In this document: piece after piece, positions 18,231 to 27,399 of the stretch
How positions within the stretch are numbered: position 1 is the stretch's first letter
Layout of the letters: the number at the start of each line of letters is the position of its first letter
Source: CAZGAH01 sp964523295
Lineage (GTDB): Bacteria; Desulfobacterota; Desulfovibrionia; Desulfovibrionales; Desulfovibrionaceae
Direction of reading: 5' to 3'
Assembly (NCBI GenBank): GCA_964523295.1
Contig: CAZGAH010000030.1
Span: 1 to 49,113, forward strand
Length of the DNA stretch: 49,113 bases
Program-made: the position numbers and the translations under genes
The notes under the pieces: model-generated
Seen by the model: only the letters and a program-made list of their open reading frames with translations
Databases searched by the model: none
Told to the model about the DNA's origin: nothing

Positions 18231-18835
18231 GCGCGCGCCTTGGCCATGAATTTGAGCGCCTGCCGCAGGGCCTGCGCCACGTCCAGATCGTCCTCGTCGC
18301 GGAAGGTCTGTTCCAGGGCGCGGCGTGCCTCCTCCTCGGCGTAACCGAGATTGAGCAGCCCGGCCAGAGCGTCCTGAAAGACGCTCCGGTCGCGTTCGGT
18401 GGCCTCGGCAGGCAGAACGGTCGCGGCGGCGGCCTTGAGCTTGTACTTCAGCTCCAGAAAGATGTGCTGGGCGGATTTCTTGCCAATGCCCGAGACCTTG
18501 GTCAGGGCGTTGATGTCGTCGTCGCGCACGATGCGGGCCAGGTCGCCGGGGGTAAACAGCGAGAGGATGCCCAGCGCGGTTTTCGGCCCCAGCTTGGAAA
18601 TGGAAATGAGCATGACAAAGGTGGAGCGTTCGTCGGGCGTGGCGAAGCCGTACAGCTCGATGGCGTCCTCGCGCACGATGGTGGCCACGTAGAGGGCCAG
18701 GGGCTCGCCCTTGACGGGCAGTTCGGCCAGCTGGCGCCGCGTCAGGGCGACCTCGTACCCGACGCCTCCGGCGGTCAGCACCAGACACGAGGCCTCGGCC
18801 TTCTCCAGCAACCGGCCTTCGAGATAGGCGATCAT
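18227..18835 (-). CDS. ruvA: Holliday junction DNA-binding protein RuvA
   Basis: A 202-residue protein with the N-terminal OB fold (MIAYLEGRLLEKAEASCLVL, GVGYEVALT), central helix-hairpin-helix motifs (ISKLGPKTALGIL, VSGIGKKSAQHIFLEL) and the C-terminal domain that contacts RuvB (AGLLNLGYAEEEARRALEQ). It binds four-way junctions as a tetramer and loads RuvB. Normal length for the family. Confidence 0.96.
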   Translation of the reverse strand: MIAYLEGRLLEKAEASCLVLTAGGVGYEVALTRRQLAELPVKGEPLALYVATIVREDAIELYGFATPDERSTFVMLISISKLGPKTALGILSLFTPGDLARIVRDDDINALTKVSGIGKKSAQHIFLELKYKLKAAAATVLPAEATERDRSVFQDALAGLLNLGYAEEEARRALEQTFRDEDDLDVAQALRQALKFMAKARA

Positions 18836-18875
18836 GCCGTCCGGCTCCGGGTAAACGGCCTGGACCTGGCGTGGC

Positions 18876-19109
18876 TCACTCGGCGTACCCTTTGCTTTTC
18901 ATGCAACTGTCGATCATGGATTTGACCCGCTCCTCATAGGCGGAGCTGTCGGACAGGTTTCCGGCGGATTTTTCCGCCTCGAATTTACAGCCGTGGTAAT
19001 CCTGCTCTTCCTGGGCCGGCGTCAGCTCCGGGTGCACGTAGACCTTGCGACCGCATCCGGCCAGGAGCAGGCCGAGAGCCACGAGGATCAGTATACGCCG
19101 ATAACGCAT
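18876..19109 (-). CDS. Small lipoprotein of unknown function
   Basis: A 77-residue protein starting at ATG 19109 after AGGAGG. It has a type II signal with lipobox LLAGC (Cys at about residue 18), followed by GRKVYVHPELTPAQEEQDYHGCKFEAEKSAG and a C-terminal CMKSKGYAE, a pattern seen in many short bacterial lipoproteins in which two further Cys residues may form a disulfide. It lies between ruvC and ruvA, apparently as a passenger of the operon. Function unknown. Confidence 0.8.
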   Translation of the reverse strand: MRYRRILILVALGLLLAGCGRKVYVHPELTPAQEEQDYHGCKFEAEKSAGNLSDSSAYEERVKSMIDSCMKSKGYAE

Positions 19110-19218
19110 GGGTTTCCTCCTGATGATGAACACGCGCGCCGCCAGGCGGGGCTGCGGAATTGTCGGTGCCATGATACACCAGCCCGCGATGCAGGAAAAG
19201 CCCCCCGCCCGGACAGTT

Positions 19219-19761
19219 TCAGCCCGGGGAATTCCCGGCCGTCCCGTTTGCGGCCAGCGCCGTGAGCCGGTTGAACCGGCGCATGCTCAGGTGGCAGACC
19301 GCCAGGGCCAGGGCGTCGCTCGCGTCCGTGCTCCAGACCGGCTTTTCGCCGAGAATCCGGCCGACCATGAACGCCACCTGACTTTTCTCGGCTCTGCCAA
19401 CGCCAACCAGGGTCTTTTTCACCAGCGTCGGCTCATAGCTCTCCACCGGGACGCCCTGCATCGCGCAGGCGGCCATGGCCGCGCCCCTGGCCTGCCCGAG
19501 CTTGAGCGCCGAGCCGGGATTCTTCGCGACGAACACATTCTCCAGGGCCGCGGCCTGGGGCGCGTAGCGCTGGATCAGGTCGGCGATCCCGGCGTAGATG
19601 TGGCCGATCCGCAGGCTCATGGCCTCCTCGGGATCGGGCCGGATGACTCCGGCGCCCAGCAGGGAGGCCTGCCCGGACACCTCGCGCACAACGCCCCAGC
19701 CGGTGCAGCGTGTTCCCGGGTCCAGGCCGAGCACGACGAACGCACGCGGATCCGCGCTCAT
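19219..19761 (-). CDS. ruvC: Holliday junction resolvase RuvC
   Basis: A 180-residue endonuclease. The N-terminal strand VVLGLDPGTRCTGWGVV carries the first catalytic Asp; ALENVFVAKNPGSALKLGQARG carries the Glu and a DNA-binding loop; DASDALALAVCH carries the C-terminal Asp pair. It cuts four-way junctions symmetrically with Mg2+. The start at 19761 lies eight bases after the yebC stop. Confidence 0.96.
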   Translation of the reverse strand: MSADPRAFVVLGLDPGTRCTGWGVVREVSGQASLLGAGVIRPDPEEAMSLRIGHIYAGIADLIQRYAPQAAALENVFVAKNPGSALKLGQARGAAMAACAMQGVPVESYEPTLVKKTLVGVGRAEKSQVAFMVGRILGEKPVWSTDASDALALAVCHLSMRRFNRLTALAANGTAGNSPG

Positions 19762-19769
19762 GGCGACGC

Positions 19770-20516
19770 CTAGGCGTCCATCTCGGCGAGCAGTTCGTCG
19801 GGTAGTTCGAAGTTCGAGTGTACGTTCTGCACGTCGTCGTTGTCCTCGAGCGCGTCGATGAGCTTGAGCAGCTTCCGTCCTGCCTCGGCATCCAGGGCGA
19901 CCGTGTTTTTCGGCACCATGGAGATTTCTGCCCGCTCGCAGGTGCACCCCGCGGCCTCGAAGGCATTCTGCACGGCCTCGAAGTCCTCGCTCGCGGCGTG
20001 AACCTCCCAGGCGTCGCCGTCGTCGACGACGTCTTCGGCACCGGCCTCGAGTCCGATCTCCATGAGCTGGTCTTCCTGGTACTGGTCCTTGCCGAACACG
20101 AAGACGGCCTTGCGGTCGAACATCCAGCCCACGCAACCACTTTCACCCATCGACCCGCTGTTCTTGGACAGAATGTGACGGACCTCGGCGACGGTGCGGT
20201 TGCGGTTGTCCGTGGCCGCCTCGATGAGCAGCGCGGTTCCGCCCGGACCGTAGCCTTCGTAGGTAATCTCCGCGATGTTTCCGCCGTCGAGTTCGCCGGT
20301 TCCCTTCTTGATGGCGGTATCGATCTTGTCCTTGGGCAGGTTCACGGCCTTGGCCGCGGCAATGGCCGCCCGCAGCCGGTTGTTGCCTGCCGGATCGCCG
20401 CCGCCTTTGGCCGCGATGATGATTTCCTTGGCCGCCTTGGTGAACATCTTGCCGCGCTTGATGTCCTGGCGGCCCTTGCGGTGTTGGATATTCTTCCATT
20501 TACTGTGTCCAGCCAT
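19770..20516 (-). CDS. yebC: YebC/PmpR family protein
   Basis: A 248-residue protein opening with the family hallmark MAGHSKWKNIQHRKGRQD and preceded by GGAGGAG. Further landmarks are NLPKDKIDTAIKKGTGE, YEGYGPGG and MVPKNTVALD. YebC-family proteins have been described both as DNA-binding regulators and as translation factors that help ribosomes through proline stretches. The placement directly before ruvC is a common genomic association. Confidence 0.95.
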   Translation of the reverse strand: MAGHSKWKNIQHRKGRQDIKRGKMFTKAAKEIIIAAKGGGDPAGNNRLRAAIAAAKAVNLPKDKIDTAIKKGTGELDGGNIAEITYEGYGPGGTALLIEAATDNRNRTVAEVRHILSKNSGSMGESGCVGWMFDRKAVFVFGKDQYQEDQLMEIGLEAGAEDVVDDGDAWEVHAASEDFEAVQNAFEAAGCTCERAEISMVPKNTVALDAEAGRKLLKLIDALEDNDDVQNVHSNFELPDELLAEMDA

Positions 20517-20629
20517 ATCGTCTCCTCCTCGCCGGCGCAGGGCCTGCGGAAAATGCTTGTGGCGCGCCCGCCTCCGGGCCTGAATCAATCCGTCCTGATC
20601 CGGGTCGCGGATGCGCTTCGTTCAAAGGG

Positions 20630-21286
20630 TCAGCTTACGGATGCTGGCGAGCCCTCGGGCTCTCCCGTCGGCCCCAGAAACCCCAGTCCGAGAAAAAAAA
20701 TCTCCTTGCTCTCCGCCCGCGAACTCTTCGGCTTGAAGGCCTTGACCTCGCGGAAGCAGGGGCGCATCTTCTGGCGCAGGGTTTCCGAGTCCGGGCCCAT
20801 GAAGACCTTGACCACGAACCGCCCCTCTTTTAACAGCCATTGCCGGGCCAGTGAAAGTGCCTGCAGGGCCAGTTCCAGGGATCGGGCCTGATCGGCGAAC
20901 TGGACGCCCGTGGTCCGAGGCGCCATGTCGCTCATGACCAGGTCGAAGCCACGCGCCGCCTCCAGCTCCGCGGAAAAGTCCGGCGACGGGGCGAAGACAT
21001 CCTCCTGGCGGAACTGGACATTGGCGGGAAAAACCAGGTCCTTGAACTCCGGGGCCAAGGCCTCGCGCAGGGTCTGCAAGTCCACTGCCAGCACCCTTCC
21101 GCCCGGGCCCACGCGGCGCGCGGCGTAGAGCGTCCAGGAACCGGGCGCCGCGCCCAGATCGAGCACCTTCATCCCCCGGCGCAGCAGGGTGAAACGGCGG
21201 TCCATTTCCTGGAGTTTGTACACCGAGCGCGCAGGATATTGCTCCTGCTTGGCCCGTTCAAAATAATGATCACGATACGTTTTCAT
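20630..21286 (-). CDS. rlmE: 23S rRNA 2'-O-methyltransferase (RlmE/FtsJ family)
   Basis: A 218-residue SAM-dependent methyltransferase. The K-D-K-E tetrad is visible: ARSVYKLQE (Lys), MSDMAPRTTG (Asp), FVVKVFMG (Lys) and ESKEIFFLG (Glu). The SAM loop is VLDLGAAPGSWTLYA. The family methylates U2552 of 23S rRNA at the A-loop during 50S maturation. It is upstream of yebC on the same strand with a 113-base gap and divergent from the CgeB-like gene. Confidence 0.95.
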   Translation of the reverse strand: MKTYRDHYFERAKQEQYPARSVYKLQEMDRRFTLLRRGMKVLDLGAAPGSWTLYAARRVGPGGRVLAVDLQTLREALAPEFKDLVFPANVQFRQEDVFAPSPDFSAELEAARGFDLVMSDMAPRTTGVQFADQARSLELALQALSLARQWLLKEGRFVVKVFMGPDSETLRQKMRPCFREVKAFKPKSSRAESKEIFFLGLGFLGPTGEPEGSPASVS

Positions 21287-21453
21287 AATTCAACCGGCAA
21301 AACGGACATGTACCGTAAAGCAGCCCCCACGCCAAGCCCCCGGAGGCGACCTTTCCTCAACCCGGTTCCTGCGCGTCGACCGGACGGCTGTCTCCGCCGC
21401 CGCGGGGACAATCCTGCCGGCCCTTCCATCGCCCGCGCCCTGGAGCCCGGCTC

Positions 21454-23097
21454 ATGAGCGCCCGCCCGGCGCGGACGCGCGTCCGCAACGACCGGGGGCA
21501 GTGGCAGACACTGCCGGCCGGAGTCGAGCACTTCGTCTGCCTGCGGCGCGCAAGCGAGACGCCCGACGCGCCGGTGCTGCTGCTCGGGTTGGGCCCGGAA
21601 CCGGAGGCTGCCCGGTCCCTGCTCCAGGGTGTACGCGCCGAGGCGGGCGTCTGGTTCCTCGAAGCCCCGGAAGCGCGCGCCGGGTATCCCTCCGCGTGGA
21701 GCGAGGCTGTCCCCGCGCACTGGCAGAGCCTGCCCCCGCCCGCCGGGCACCCCTTGTCGCCGGAGGTCCAGGAACTGCTGCGCCGCAGCCGGGTCTACGC
21801 CTACCGCCCCGGTCTGACCTGTTTCCCGGATTTCTGGATGCCTGTGCTGGGGCAGTGCCGTCTGGCTGAAACGCCGGCGCCGGCAGCGCGGTCCGACTGC
21901 TCCGGCCGGCCCAGCGTGATGCTCCCGGGCCGGTCTGACGGTCTGCTGCTGCGTGAGCTGGAGCACGCCTTCGCAGCGACCGGGTGTTCCGTTGTACGCG
22001 AGCTGCCCGAACAAGGCTCAAGCACGCGCGGCGCCGTTTCGTCAAGCCCGTGGGCGTACGCCCCGGCCGGCCCCGAGGGCGAGCGCTTCGCGGCGCGTAT
22101 CGCGGAACTCGGACCGGACCTGTTCTTCAGTGTCAACTTCCAGGGTCTGGACCCCTTTGGCGAACGTTTTCATACGCTGCGCGCGGCCGGGACCGAGGTT
22201 GCGGTCTGGTGCGTGGACAATCCCTGGCATCTGTTGTCCGGCGTCAGGTCCGGCTACTGGAAATCCCTGCACCTGTTCGTGACCGACGCCTCCTTCATCG
22301 AGCCGCTCAGGCGTCAGGGCGCGACCCGGGCCTGTCATCTGCCGCTCGCCGCCTGCCCGTCGCTCTTCGTGCCGGGCAAGTACGCCGTCGGGGAGGGACT
22401 GGAAAAGCGAATCGTCTTTGTCGGGCGTTCGGAATTTCCCGATCGCCAGGGATTCTTTGCCGGGCAGCGGATTCCGCCCGCCTTGCTGGAGACGGCGCTG
22501 GCCGCGCTGGAGCGCGGCGAGCGCCCGGATTTTCTCTGGTGGGGCCGGGCTTTGGGCCTGGAGACGCTCTGGCCGGGAACCGCGGTCCGACAGGCCGGGC
22601 TCGGGGCCGAGACGGCCTCCCTGGCCTGGCGGGTGCGGTGCGTCCGTGCGGCTGCGGCAGCCATGGCCACAACGGTCGTCGGCGACGCCCGCTGGCCGGT
22701 CCTGCTGGGCGCCGTCGCCGCGGGCATCGAGTTTCTGCCCCCGGTCGATTACTACGGTCCCCTGGCGGATATTTTCCAGCGCGCGCGTTACAGCCTCAAC
22801 GCGACCAGCCTGCTGCTTCCGGCCGGATTGACACAGCGGCATTTCGACGTCTGGAGCGCCGGCGGTTTTCTGCTCACCGACGCCACGCCCGGACTGGAGC
22901 TGTTCCCAACGGAATTGACGACCCCGATCCGCTTCGACCGTCCGGGCTCGCTGGCTGCGACCGTGGACCGGCTCGAACGCGAGCCCGGCCTGCGCGACCA
23001 GTTGCAGCGGGCCTGGCAGGCGGAAATCGCGGCCCGTCACACCTACGCCGCGCGCGTTGCCCGGATACTGGAGCGCTGCGGGCGACAATGCCGATAG
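21454..23097 (+). CDS. CgeB/DUF3880-like glycosyltransferase family protein
   Basis: A 547-residue protein with a C-terminal segment LTQRHFDVWSAGGFLLTDATPGLELFP (about residues 450-476), the hallmark of CgeB-type glycosyltransferase-4-like proteins, and a preceding region LFFSVNFQGLDPFGE...VAVWCVDNPWHLL that matches the DUF3880-type N-terminal domain. It probably glycosylates a surface structure or flagellin; related genes in this bacterial group often sit near motility loci, which is not the case here. No membrane segment is predicted. Start at ATG 21454; no strong ribosome binding site. Confidence 0.8.
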   Translation: MSARPARTRVRNDRGQWQTLPAGVEHFVCLRRASETPDAPVLLLGLGPEPEAARSLLQGVRAEAGVWFLEAPEARAGYPSAWSEAVPAHWQSLPPPAGHPLSPEVQELLRRSRVYAYRPGLTCFPDFWMPVLGQCRLAETPAPAARSDCSGRPSVMLPGRSDGLLLRELEHAFAATGCSVVRELPEQGSSTRGAVSSSPWAYAPAGPEGERFAARIAELGPDLFFSVNFQGLDPFGERFHTLRAAGTEVAVWCVDNPWHLLSGVRSGYWKSLHLFVTDASFIEPLRRQGATRACHLPLAACPSLFVPGKYAVGEGLEKRIVFVGRSEFPDRQGFFAGQRIPPALLETALAALERGERPDFLWWGRALGLETLWPGTAVRQAGLGAETASLAWRVRCVRAAAAAMATTVVGDARWPVLLGAVAAGIEFLPPVDYYGPLADIFQRARYSLNATSLLLPAGLTQRHFDVWSAGGFLLTDATPGLELFPTELTTPIRFDRPGSLAATVDRLEREPGLRDQLQRAWQAEIAARHTYAARVARILERCGRQCR

Positions 23098-23114
23098 CCC
23101 TGATATTCCAGGGC
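23097..23114. terminator. Short hairpin between convergent genes
   Basis: GCCCTG-ATATTC-CAGGGC is a perfect six-base-pair stem starting at the last base of the CgeB-like gene. Weak on its own, but positioned for bidirectional termination. Confidence 0.35.
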
Positions 23115-23150
23115 AATCTCCACGGACGCCGGGTCAGCGACGCGACCGGC

Positions 23151-23657
23151 TCAGAACTGGAGTACGGCGCCCTCGTTGGCGAAAAAGACATTCGGATTGC
23201 CGGCCTGACTCGTGCCCGACTTTCCGTCGGAGAGGGTCATGCGGTAGCCGAACGTGACGAACAGCTGCTCGGAGGAGCCGATGTCCTGAGGCTCCAGAAT
23301 GAATTCGAAGGGAATGCCGTTGTGCTGGTCAAGGTCGCGCGGCAGCAGCACATGGACATCCTTGGCCAGCACCCGCCCCAGCGAATCGCTGAGATAGGCG
23401 GCGATCCAGAGTTCCTCGATGCGCGTGGCCCACGGAGGGAGAATTTTCATGACCGGCCAGGCCGTACCCTTGAGTCCGAGCTTGTCGCGCAAGGCAATAC
23501 TCTCATAGCGAAAGCTCCAGAACTTCATGTCCAGGGTCTGGGTTTCGTTGATGCGCCATGGCTGGCGCTTCATGTGCCTGACGCTGGCCTGCGAACAGCT
23601 CAGCACCAGCAGTGCCAGGGCAAGGAGACACAGACAGCGGCGTACGGTAGGGGGCAT
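23151..23657 (-). CDS. Lipoprotein of unknown function
   Basis: A 168-residue protein starting at ATG 23657 with a type II signal peptide (RRCLCLLALALLVLSC, lipidated Cys at about residue 21). The mature part has a beta-rich pattern: MKFWSFRYESIALRDKLGLKGTAWP, a Trp-rich segment, then FEFILEPQDIGSSEQLFVTFGYRM. No recognised motif. The 66-base gap to the shikimate kinase on the same strand suggests co-transcription. Confidence 0.72.
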   Translation of the reverse strand: MPPTVRRCLCLLALALLVLSCSQASVRHMKRQPWRINETQTLDMKFWSFRYESIALRDKLGLKGTAWPVMKILPPWATRIEELWIAAYLSDSLGRVLAKDVHVLLPRDLDQHNGIPFEFILEPQDIGSSEQLFVTFGYRMTLSDGKSGTSQAGNPNVFFANEGAVLQF

Positions 23658-23722
23658 AGGGGACACCGGTCGAAGGTAAAGGTGCGAAGGACGGCGAATC
23701 CCACCGTCCGGGCCGGATTCGA

Positions 23723-24292
23723 CTACAGCGACGTCTCCTGCCTGCCGTCCGCACGCTGACTGTCCAGCCAGTCCAGGATGCGCGCGGCAAGCGGTTCTGC
23801 GTCGCAAACGTCCGTATCGAACGTCATATCCGCGGCCCGCTCATAGAGCGGCTGCCGCTCGGCATGGAGCGCTTCGAGGGTCTGCCCCTCGCTAATGGCC
23901 AGGCCGCGATGTTCGGCGCTGCCGATGCGCTGGCGAACGACCTGTGCCGAGGTGCGCAGAAAAAGGATCGGCCCCAGCGCCTTGAGACGGGCAATCGCCC
24001 TGGTGCCATAAATCACGCTGCCCCCGGTGGAGATGACGCACCGGCGCGTTCCGAGCATGGCGACAATCTTGTCCTCGGCGTCGATGAACCCGGCCAGACC
24101 GAGACAATCGAACACGGTCTGGAGATCGAGCCCGTAATAGGCCTCGATAAGCCGGTCCGTATCCAGATGCGCCCACCCCAACCCCTTGGCCAACAACCGC
24201 CCGACCGTAGTCTTGCCGGCGCCGGCCATGCCGACGAGCGTAAGGCACAGGCTGCCAGCGCTCTGGGAAGAGGCGGATGATCGAGTATCCAT
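23723..24292 (-). CDS. aroK: Shikimate kinase
   Basis: A 189-residue P-loop kinase: Walker A GMAGAGKTTVGRLLAK, shikimate-binding LDTDRLIE and the glycine-rich VISTGGSVI, then a lid containing RGLA. It phosphorylates shikimate in aromatic amino acid synthesis. The start at ATG 24292 (MDTRSSASS) gives a normal N-terminus; the frame extends further upstream but those residues are not family-like. No clear ribosome binding site. Confidence 0.88.
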   Translation of the reverse strand: MDTRSSASSQSAGSLCLTLVGMAGAGKTTVGRLLAKGLGWAHLDTDRLIEAYYGLDLQTVFDCLGLAGFIDAEDKIVAMLGTRRCVISTGGSVIYGTRAIARLKALGPILFLRTSAQVVRQRIGSAEHRGLAISEGQTLEALHAERQPLYERAADMTFDTDVCDAEPLAARILDWLDSQRADGRQETSL

Positions 24293-24568
24293 GCACCGGA
24301 AGCATAACCTGAACAGGCGGCGTCGGGCAAGCCCCTGGAAGGGCCATAATCCCGCCACGCAGCTGTGCATGCCCCCCCTGGGCTTTTGAAAATTTTGGGT
24401 TGCGCTCGATTCCGCTGAGGCCTTGTTTTCAGGCGTACTTAATGTCACTTTTTTGAAAATAAAAAATCTCTATAAATTTAGGATAATGATATGTATAAAA
24501 ATTTCATCCATCCGGATGAATTCGGCTCTTCAATGCTGCACGTGTCGCAAAGCTGAACCATCCCCACA
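24293..24568. other. AT-rich intergenic stretch
   Basis: Between aroK and the permease gene (both minus strand). The part from 24420 to 24530 is strongly AT-rich, unlike the surrounding GC-rich DNA, and probably holds the aroK promoter. I see no gene in it. Confidence 0.5.
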
Positions 24569-26311
24569 TCAATCCCTGAATTTCATAGTCACCGTGCATT
24601 TTCCGTTTCCGTGTCTGACCTGAACCTCATCCGCAAGATGCCGGACCAGAAAGCCCGCCATGGCCTGTCCGCCCGCGGCGTCATGCAGAAGCACTTCAGG
24701 GGAGGGCCGCTCCTGCGGTATGGTCAACGGGTGCCCGTTGTAACTTACGCCTATCTGGCAAACGTATTCATCAAAAACGGCCTTAAGCTCCACCGCAGGC
24801 TTTTGGCTGTTCAAGTCCATCAGATCGTACGTATAAATGGCTTCCAGAAGTTCATGCGCGGCATGATTGAGACGATGGACAACCTCGACTCGTGCACCCC
24901 ATTGATGCCCGAGATTCCAGAGTATGCTGTTCAAGTTTTGCGGCCATGCGTCATCCATGACAAGAGTTCTGTTCACTTTTTTGTGAATATTGAGGCAAAA
25001 CAGCGTATTCAACCCTATCGCCACGAGCAGGGCGGCTGCCACCGTAGTGGAGAGGGGTGAAAATAGCACCTCGCTGTTCCCATCGGACGCCATGTACAAC
25101 ATGTCGTTGCCTATGCCGGCTATGAGCGCAAGGCCTATGGTGATGATCTTGCGCGAGTCGAGAAGGCGTGAAGTGATAATTTTTATACCGCCGACAATGA
25201 TAAATGAGGCCACAAACATCAACACTGCGCCGATAACAGGCAGCTCCAGGGCAATCCAGAGTGCCGCAAAGGGAGGAAAAAAAGCCAGGGCGATGAAAAG
25301 CCCGCCAAGCACGTAGGCCACGATGCGGCTGGTAACACCGCTGGCCTGCGCAAGACCGATGGCTCCGCCGCTGGCGGTCTGGGTCACGCCGTTAATGACG
25401 GAGCAGAACACGTTTGTCAGGCCTTCGGCCAGAAGGCCCCGTTTGATCCCTTCGATGTCGGGCCGCTTCCATGAGGAGTCGTTGGCCCGCTGGGCCACGG
25501 TCAGCACGCCGAAACAGTTGAAGGAAAGAGCCAGTCCGACCAGTAAAAAATGCGGCAGCATTTCCCACGAAAAAGACCAGCCGAATTGTCCCACCGGAGG
25601 CAGCGCGAAAAAGGGAACCCGCGTTATTTCATCGATAAGCGACGAATCGACAACCCCCTGCCAGATGGCAAACACCTGCCCGATGAGCAGGCCGGCAAAG
25701 ACCGCGAAGGCCCTGATTCTCCCACGGCCCCAGACATTGATCCCCACGATGACTGCAAGCGTGAAGAATCCGGTCATCAGGGCGCGGGGGTCGTTGTAAA
25801 AAGGGGTGTCAACAGCCAGAAAGGCCCTCATGCCGATCAGGCCGAGCCCCAAACCAAGTATGAGGACGATGAGCCCGGCAATCTCGACGGGAAACAGGGG
25901 GCGCAGCCGGGTGATGAGCCGCGAAGCGGCAATCTGCACCAGGGCTGAAATGGTCATCATGCCGAAGGCCAGGCATAGCCCGCCCATCTTAACCGCGGCG
26001 AGTGATGCCGGAAAGGCGATGGCGGACGTATGCATGGGGCTGAACAATCCGATGCCGATGCCGCCCCGATTCAGGGCCTGCAGAATAACGCCGCAGCCCG
26101 CGGCGATCATGGTCAGGGCAACCAGCCCGGCGGCGCCGGCGGCGTCGAGTCCGGCCTGACGTGCCAGAAGCACCGGCAAGGTCATTATGCAACCCAGAAA
26201 TGCCAACTGCTGGAGCGCGACCATAAGGGTCATGCCCAGGGGCGGTCGCTCATCAACCCAGTAGGTAATTCCATCAGGCCTGAAAGGACCTTGATCCTGT
26301 CTCATGGACAT
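24569..26311 (-). CDS. NCS2-family purine/pyrimidine permease with C-terminal HATPase-like domain
   Basis: A 580-residue protein. Residues about 1-430 are an NCS2 (xanthine/uracil type) permease with 12-14 hydrophobic segments, including the family motif region NGVTQTASGGAIGLAQASGV. After the last membrane segment (about residue 435) comes a soluble cytoplasmic domain. Its HELLEAI, VELKAVFDEYVCQIGVSYNGHPL and GGQAMAGFLVRHLADEVQVRHGNGKCTVTMKF follow the layout of anti-sigma/HATPase domains, although the Asn of the N-box is missing. AAGGA precedes the ATG at 26311. The fusion suggests ligand- or nucleotide-regulated transport, but this is inference. Confidence 0.85.
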   Translation of the reverse strand: MSMRQDQGPFRPDGITYWVDERPPLGMTLMVALQQLAFLGCIMTLPVLLARQAGLDAAGAAGLVALTMIAAGCGVILQALNRGGIGIGLFSPMHTSAIAFPASLAAVKMGGLCLAFGMMTISALVQIAASRLITRLRPLFPVEIAGLIVLILGLGLGLIGMRAFLAVDTPFYNDPRALMTGFFTLAVIVGINVWGRGRIRAFAVFAGLLIGQVFAIWQGVVDSSLIDEITRVPFFALPPVGQFGWSFSWEMLPHFLLVGLALSFNCFGVLTVAQRANDSSWKRPDIEGIKRGLLAEGLTNVFCSVINGVTQTASGGAIGLAQASGVTSRIVAYVLGGLFIALAFFPPFAALWIALELPVIGAVLMFVASFIIVGGIKIITSRLLDSRKIITIGLALIAGIGNDMLYMASDGNSEVLFSPLSTTVAAALLVAIGLNTLFCLNIHKKVNRTLVMDDAWPQNLNSILWNLGHQWGARVEVVHRLNHAAHELLEAIYTYDLMDLNSQKPAVELKAVFDEYVCQIGVSYNGHPLTIPQERPSPEVLLHDAAGGQAMAGFLVRHLADEVQVRHGNGKCTVTMKFRD

Positions 26312-26470
26312 TCGCCGGCATCCTTGTTCGCCACTACGTCCGCCTTGGAGCAGGGCCTCTTTCTGTGCAGATTACGTCAGGAATTATCCGTCAATAAGTC
26401 CCGTTACCCCGACAGTCAAGGCTCCGCGCGCATCAGGGCACGACCGGACGGTCCGGCGAATCATCCTGGA

Positions 26471-27373
26471 TCAGGGCATCAGCGCAACAGTAACAGGCAG
26501 GGTCAAAGCGCTCAGGGCCATCTGCACGGAGACGACTGCGCTGCTGACCTTGTCGTCACCGCCGCCATAGCGCCGGGCGAAGAGAAGCGATGCGGACGCC
26601 GGCGACGCAGCGAAGAGAATGGCGATTGACGCCGCTGTCGGCGGCGTTGCGTAGAGCAGGCAGCCGAGCGCCGTCAGCAGCGGCAGCACGGCCAGTTTCA
26701 GGAGCGCTGCCAGGGAGACTGCCTTGAGGTTCGCGCGCAGGCCACCGAAGTCCAGGGCCGCGCCGACAGACAGCAATCCGACCGGCAGGGCGGCTCGTCC
26801 CAGCAGATGCGCGAGTTCGAACAGCCAGGCTGGAAGCGGATTGTCCATACGGTTCAGCACGATTCCCAGGATGCAGGCCAGGGTCAGCGGATCGAGGAGC
26901 GCGTAGCGCATGGCCCGAAACAGGGTGACATCATTTCCGCACCCGCACGACGAGCCCACGGGAACGCTCAGGAGGTTGACCAGCGGAATCAGGGTGACAA
27001 TGGCCACGGCGCTCGTGGCAACGCCCGACGTGCCGGCCAGCGCCAGCGACGCCGCCAGCGCCACGATGCAATTCGGTCGGATTCCGCCCTGAAAGACGGA
27101 TATAAAAACGCCCCCTTCCAGGCCCAGGCGGCGCCGCAGCAGAAGAAGAAGACAGACCATGACCACGACGCCGCTCACCAGCGCGCCGGCCATGGGCAGC
27201 GCCGCGGTATCGATACCATTCGCAACGGCCAGGTTGCTGGTCAGCAGGCAGGGAAAAAAGACGCCATTCGTCGCCAGCTCCGCGCCGGGCCAGAATCCCT
27301 CGCCCGGAAACCGGAACCGCCGGGCCAGCCAGCCCAACAGGATGATGGCGAAAATCGGAAAGAGTACGTTCAC
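26471..27373 (-). CDS. AEC-family transporter (auxin efflux carrier type)
   Basis: A 300-residue membrane protein with about ten hydrophobic segments. LFPIFAIILLGWLARR at the N-terminus, GGIRPNCIVALAASLALAG in the middle and LPVGLLSVGAALDF are typical of AEC permeases, which move small organic acids such as malate or malonate. The start is uncertain: GTG 27373, ten bases after GAGGGG, gives a family-like N-terminus; GTG 27400 and 27382 are alternatives. Same strand as the NCS2 gene, 160 bases upstream. Confidence 0.85.
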   Translation of the reverse strand: MNVLFPIFAIILLGWLARRFRFPGEGFWPGAELATNGVFFPCLLTSNLAVANGIDTAALPMAGALVSGVVVMVCLLLLLRRRLGLEGGVFISVFQGGIRPNCIVALAASLALAGTSGVATSAVAIVTLIPLVNLLSVPVGSSCGCGNDVTLFRAMRYALLDPLTLACILGIVLNRMDNPLPAWLFELAHLLGRAALPVGLLSVGAALDFGGLRANLKAVSLAALLKLAVLPLLTALGCLLYATPPTAASIAILFAASPASASLLFARRYGGGDDKVSSAVVSVQMALSALTLPVTVALMP

Positions 27374-27399
27374 CAGGCCCACACCCCTCGAGTACCACA

